A DNA stretch of 64,000 bases, from positions 144,344 to 208,343 of the forward strand of contig NZ_JAIWOY010000003.1 in NCBI RefSeq assembly GCF_020216525.1, read 5' to 3'. Source of the stretch: Nocardioides nematodiphilus (GTDB lineage Bacteria; Actinomycetota; Actinomycetes; Propionibacteriales; Nocardioidaceae). The number at the start of each line of letters is the position of its first letter. Position 1 is the stretch's first letter. Shown here in pieces: positions 60,808-64,000 of this stretch. A program made the translations under genes and the position numbers. Below the pieces are notes generated by a model. That model was not told the DNA's origin, ran no database searches, and saw only the letters and a list, made by a program, of their open reading frames with translations.

Positions 60808-62442
60808 ATGGACGAGCCCTTCGCCATCACGCTCGACGTCGGTTCGAGCCGCGCCAACAAGACCGGATCGTGGCGCACCGAGCGCCCGGTGTACGTCGAC
60901 CTGCTGCCACCGTGCAGTGGCGCCTGTCCGGCGGGGGAGGACGTACGGGAGTGGCTCTACGAGGCCGAGGACGGGGCGGCGGGCTACGAGCGCGCCTGGC
61001 GCCGCATCATGGCCGCCAACCCGTTCCCTGCCACGATGGGTCGCGTCTGCTACCACCCGTGCGAGAGCAGCTGCAACCGCGGCCAGCTCGACGAGGCGGT
61101 GGGGATCAACTCGATCGAGCGCTTCCTCGGTGACGAGGCCCTCCGCCAGGGCTGGACCGTCGGCGTCGACGTGCCAGCGACCGGTCGGACCGTGCTGGTG
61201 GTCGGGGCCGGCCCCTGCGGTCTGGCCGCCGCCTACCATCTGGCGCGATCGGGACACACCGTCACCATCCGCGATGCCGGCCCGATGGCGGGCGGCATGA
61301 TGCGCTTCGGCATCCCCGCGTACCGCCTCCCGCGCGATGTGCTCGATCGCGAGGTGGCCCGCATCGTGGCCCTCGGCGTACGTCTCGAGCTGGACACCAA
61401 GGTGGACGACCTCGATGCGGCCCTGCGGCGTGACGGCTTCGACGCGGCATTCCTCGCCGTCGGCGCTCAGGTCGGTCGCCGCGCCCACCTGCCCGCCGGT
61501 TCGGCGGCGCACGTGCTTGAGGCGATCACGATGTTGCATGACGTCGCCGAGGGGGAGCGGCCGCTGCTCGGTCGCCGCGTGGCCATCTACGGCGGAGGCA
61601 ACACCGCGATCGACGCGGCCCGTACGGCACGGCGTCTGGGGGCGGAGGAGGCGGTGATCATCTACCGCCGCACACGTGAGCGGATGCCGGCCCATGACAG
61701 CGAGGTCCGCGAGGCCGAGGACGAGGGCGTGCTGTTCCGGTGGCTCAGCACGATCAAGCACGTCGACGGTGGTGTGATGAGGGTGGAGAAGATGGAGCTC
61801 GACGACACCGGCTTCCCCCAGCCCACCGGCGAGATCGAGGAGCTCGCGGCCGACTCCCTCATCCTCGCGCTCGGGCAGGACACCGACCTCTCGCTCCTCG
61901 ATGCGATGGGTGACGTCGAGGTACGTGATGGAGCGGTCGAGGTCGACGCGACGATGATGACCGGACGACCGGGAGTGTTCGCGGGCGGAGACGTCGTCCC
62001 GGGAGAGCGCTCGGTCACCGTCGGCATCGGCCACGGTCGTCGTGCGGCCGCCTACATCGACGCGTGGCTTGCCGGCTTGCCGGACCGCAGCGAGGAGGTC
62101 CGCCGTACCGCCCCGTTCGAGCGGCTCAACACGTGGTACTTCAGCGAAGCGCCTCGCTCCCACCGCGCCCAGCTGGAGGCGGCACGGCGTGAGTCGACCT
62201 TCGACGAGGTCACCCACGGCCTGGCGCCCGACACCGCGCTCTACGAAGCGCGTCGGTGCATGTCCTGTGGGTCGTGCTTCTCCTGCGACAACTGTTACGG
62301 CGTCTGCCCTGACAACGCGGTCCTGAAGATCGGCGGACCGGGGCACGGCTACGAGATCGATCTGGACTACTGCAAGGGCTGCGGTCTCTGCGCCGCCGAG
62401 TGCCCGGCGGGGGCGATCGAGATGGTGCCCGAGCAGTACTGA
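60808..62442 (+). CDS. GltD-like NAD(P)H:ferredoxin oxidoreductase fused to a PorD-type 2[4Fe-4S] ferredoxin
   Basis: The 544-residue protein has an N-terminal Fe-S region (C36, C40, C81, C85, C89), an FAD site VVGAGPCGLAAAYHL (131-145), an NAD(P) site YGGGNTAIDAARTARRLGA, and a C-terminal ferredoxin domain with CMSCGSCFSCDNC and CKGCGLCAAECP. It looks like glutamate synthase small chain/NfnB fused to PorD. It can thus take electrons from the 2-oxoacid oxidoreductase and deliver them to NAD(P)+ or the reverse. It starts two bases after the beta subunit stop. Confidence 0.9.
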   Translation: MDEPFAITLDVGSSRANKTGSWRTERPVYVDLLPPCSGACPAGEDVREWLYEAEDGAAGYERAWRRIMAANPFPATMGRVCYHPCESSCNRGQLDEAVGINSIERFLGDEALRQGWTVGVDVPATGRTVLVVGAGPCGLAAAYHLARSGHTVTIRDAGPMAGGMMRFGIPAYRLPRDVLDREVARIVALGVRLELDTKVDDLDAALRRDGFDAAFLAVGAQVGRRAHLPAGSAAHVLEAITMLHDVAEGERPLLGRRVAIYGGGNTAIDAARTARRLGAEEAVIIYRRTRERMPAHDSEVREAEDEGVLFRWLSTIKHVDGGVMRVEKMELDDTGFPQPTGEIEELAADSLILALGQDTDLSLLDAMGDVEVRDGAVEVDATMMTGRPGVFAGGDVVPGERSVTVGIGHGRRAAAYIDAWLAGLPDRSEEVRRTAPFERLNTWYFSEAPRSHRAQLEAARRESTFDEVTHGLAPDTALYEARRCMSCGSCFSCDNCYGVCPDNAVLKIGGPGHGYEIDLDYCKGCGLCAAECPAGAIEMVPEQY

Positions 62443-62640
62443 GGCCCCGCCGTTCGGCCCTCCTCCTGCACGACCCAGGACCCTGCCTCGCGCGATGGCG
62501 CGCCCGCTCGGGGAGACGCCGCCGCTGGCGGAGACGCCCCCCCCCAGGACCACCGGGTGCAGGGGAGTCACGCCCCAGGGAACCGGATCGGCTGCCTGAT
62601 CAAGGACGCCGCAGAACGCCGGAGTGCTCGTCGACGAGGG
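62443..62640. other. Convergent intergenic region
   Basis: No gene is visible between the GltD-like gene and the ABC ATPase gene. A C9 run at 62538-62546 stands out. No long perfect hairpin was found. Confidence 0.5.
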
Positions 62641-63447
62641 TCAGCGGCTCGACGGTGTCAGCGGGGTGGTCTGGCGCGCCGTCCCCGTCGTCATGAGCTC
62701 GACCACGCTGATCGGGTCGAGGGCGGCCGTCGCCCGGACCGCCACGAGGCGCCCGAGGGTGAGCACAGCGATCCTGTCCGCGACGGCGAAGACGTCGTTC
62801 ATGTTGTGCGAGATCACGATGACAGCCAGGCCTCGGTCGGCCAGGCGCCGGATCAGATCGAGGACGACCTTCGTCTGCGCGACGCCCAGGGCTGCGGTGG
62901 GCTCGTCCATGATGACGAGCTTGGAGTGCCACAGCACGGACTTCGCGATCGCCACCGACTGGCGCTGACCACCCGACAGGTGCGCGACGCGCTGCCGGGG
63001 TGACTTCAGAGTCCGGACAGCGAGGGAGTCCAGGGTCTCGCGAGCCGACTTCTCCATCGAGTCCTTGTCGATCAACAGGTGGTGCACGGTCCGCTCGCGG
63101 CCGAGGAACATGTTCTCGACGATGTCGAGGTTGTCGCACAGCGCGAGGTCCTGATAGACGGTCTCGATGCCGAGCCCGGCGGCGTCGCGAGGTGTACGGA
63201 TCGAGACCGGGCGGCCCTCCCAGAGGATGCGGCCCTCGTCCGGCGGGTGGATGCCGGCGATGCACTTGATCAGCACCGACTTGCCGGCGCCGTTGTCGCC
63301 CACCAGGGCGGTCACCTGGCCCGCGGGGATGTCGAGGCTCACGTCGGTGAGCGCCTGGATCTGCCCGAAGTGCTTGCTGACGTGCTGGAGCCGCAGCAGG
63401 GGCATGTCGTCGGTCGCGCTTACGGGGTCCGGCTCGATGGTTGTCAT
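62641..63447 (-). CDS. Sugar-type ABC transporter ATP-binding protein, orphan
   Basis: The 268-residue protein is a single ATPase domain of the ribose/xylose type: FGQIQALTDVSLDIPAGQVTALVGDNGAGKS, YQDLALCDNLDIVENMFLGRE, HLSGGQRQSVAIAKSV and KLVIMDEPTAALG. Such ATPases normally lie beside a permease and a periplasmic sugar-binding protein, but the gene here is followed by a convergent gene, so none is adjacent. The ATG at 63447 has a strong CAGGAGGAGA ribosome-binding site. Confidence 0.88.
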   Translation of the reverse strand: MTTIEPDPVSATDDMPLLRLQHVSKHFGQIQALTDVSLDIPAGQVTALVGDNGAGKSVLIKCIAGIHPPDEGRILWEGRPVSIRTPRDAAGLGIETVYQDLALCDNLDIVENMFLGRERTVHHLLIDKDSMEKSARETLDSLAVRTLKSPRQRVAHLSGGQRQSVAIAKSVLWHSKLVIMDEPTAALGVAQTKVVLDLIRRLADRGLAVIVISHNMNDVFAVADRIAVLTLGRLVAVRATAALDPISVVELMTTGTARQTTPLTPSSR

Positions 63448-63466
63448 GCTCTCCTCCTGCGACGTG

Positions 63467-63478
63467 GCCCGTACGGGC
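63467..63478. promoter_or_regulatory. Palindrome upstream of the orphan ABC ATPase gene
   Basis: GCCCGTACGGGC is a perfect 12-base palindrome 20-31 bases before the ATG at 63447, with imperfect extension on both sides (CGTG and CACG). It could be a repressor operator close to the ribosome-binding site. Confidence 0.35.
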
Positions 63479-63554
63479 ACGGGACGTGTGGTGTCGAGAT
63501 CGATGCTTCGCGTGCCGGAGGCAGGAGCGAACCGGCCCAAAGTCATCGGTGGGT

Positions 63555-63568
63555 GGGCCTTAGGGCCG
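63555..63568. promoter_or_regulatory. DosR/DevR-like palindrome upstream of ppsA
   Basis: GGCCTTAGGGCC (63556-63567) fits GGNCNNNNGNCC. It lies about 60 bases upstream of the phosphoenolpyruvate synthase ATG and about 110 bases from the divergent ABC gene. Confidence 0.35.
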
Positions 63569-63626
63569 TCACCGCCGCGGGACAAGGCCTCTCCACCGTG
63601 CCCCGCGGCGCTGGTGGAGTGGGAGC

Positions 63627-64000
63627 ATGGAGAGTCAGGTACAGCCGAAGCAGGCCCGCGAGCCGGGCATCAACGACCACGACAGCCTCGTCCGGCGCTT
63701 CGAGGAGATCACCAACGCCGACGTCGGTTCCGTCGGAGGCAAGAACGCCTCGCTGGGAGAGATGTATCAGCGGCTCTCGGGGAACGGGGTGCGCGTGCCC
63801 GACGGGTTCGCGGTCACCGCGGAGTCCTATCGGCGCGTCATCGCCCAGCGGGACGTCGCAAGCCGCCTGCGCGACGTGCTCGAGGCGATCGAGGAGAGTG
63901 ACAACGACAGCCTCGATCGTGGCGCCGAGCAGGCCCGCAGCATCGTCTATGAGGCCGGTCTCCCGGCCGACGTGGAGACGGCCGTCCGGTCGTCCTATGC
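63627..64000 (+). CDS. ppsA: Phosphoenolpyruvate synthase-like protein, N-terminal part (runs off the window)
   Basis: The first 124 residues show the N-terminal ATP-grasp domain of PEP synthase/pyruvate phosphate dikinase: FEEITNADVGSVGGKNASLGEMYQRLSGNGVRVPDGFAVTAESYRR. The phrase VGGKNASLGEM is typical of PpsA, which makes PEP from pyruvate and ATP. GGTGGAGTGGGAGC precedes the ATG. The gene continues beyond the right edge. Confidence 0.85.
   Translation, partial: MESQVQPKQAREPGINDHDSLVRRFEEITNADVGSVGGKNASLGEMYQRLSGNGVRVPDGFAVTAESYRRVIAQRDVASRLRDVLEAIEESDNDSLDRGAEQARSIVYEAGLPADVETAVRSSY

Overview
The window is about 64 kb of very GC-rich DNA coding densely on both strands. The gene content and order point to an actinobacterium, most likely of the Nocardioidaceae/Propionibacteriales. 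The block suhB-like, DUF4193, DUF3093, dut, DUF3710, OB-fold, DUF3159, two TrkA-type proteins and a TrmA/RumA methyltransferase matches the well-known mycobacterial/actinobacterial arrangement, and sepH, an LprG/P55-like pair, a DUF7455 protein next to topoisomerase IV subunit B, and an Fe-S type ferrochelatase agree. At least fifteen genes have a TANNNT -10 box placed 6-7 bases before an ATG/GTG, the signature of leaderless transcripts common in actinobacteria.

Layout. 0.1-3.2 kb: DUF7455 protein, topoisomerase IV subunit B (its N-terminus seems to need an ATC start), two small proteins. 3.3-11.2 kb: molybdenum-enzyme accessory region (YdeP-type formate dehydrogenase-like protein, FdhD, a MocA/MobA-like cytidylyltransferase, MoxR ATPase, CoxE-like VWA protein, XdhC) with a beta-carbonic anhydrase and a thioesterase. 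11.3-32.2 kb: a catabolic island with FdrA/DUF1116/DUF2877 (relatives of the AllF/AllG/AllH oxamate carbamoyltransferase), a PucR-type regulator, a UraA-type NCS2 permease, a three-subunit molybdenum hydroxylase with CoxG, an amidase, HyuA/HyuB, an NmrA-like protein, carbamate kinase, a barbiturase/cyanuric acid hydrolase-family enzyme and a CaiB-type CoA-transferase. 32.3-55.8 kb: housekeeping genes (LprG/P55-like export pair, topoisomerase IV subunit A, GNAT/acyl-CoA synthetase fusion, thymidine kinase, a WXG100 pair, sepH, TRIC channel, lactone oxidase, ferrochelatase, suhB-dut-trkA-rumA block). 55.9-64 kb: a frame-shifted membrane protein, a universal stress protein, a four-gene 2-oxoacid:ferredoxin oxidoreductase with a GltD/ferredoxin subunit, an orphan sugar-type ABC ATPase and the start of phosphoenolpyruvate synthase, with DosR/DevR-like palindromes upstream of the outer units.

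The most interesting part is the 11.3-32.2 kb island. Five of its transcription units (allH-fdrA-DUF1116, permease-hydroxylase-amidase, hyuAB, carbamate kinase-barbiturase, caiB) share one bipartite promoter element, GCAAC-N3-TGCC-N17-TYGGCA in its best form, ending 46-48 bases before the predicted RNA start in every case. This links them into one regulon, probably under the PucR regulator. The gene set fits an energy-conserving oxidative pyrimidine pathway: uracil uptake, oxidation to barbiturate, ring opening to ureidomalonate, phosphorolytic carbamoyl transfer giving carbamoyl phosphate plus malonamate, ATP from carbamate kinase, malonate from the amidase and malonyl-CoA from the CoA-transferase. 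The element and its spacing are read directly from the sequence. The pathway is an inference from family membership and co-regulation.
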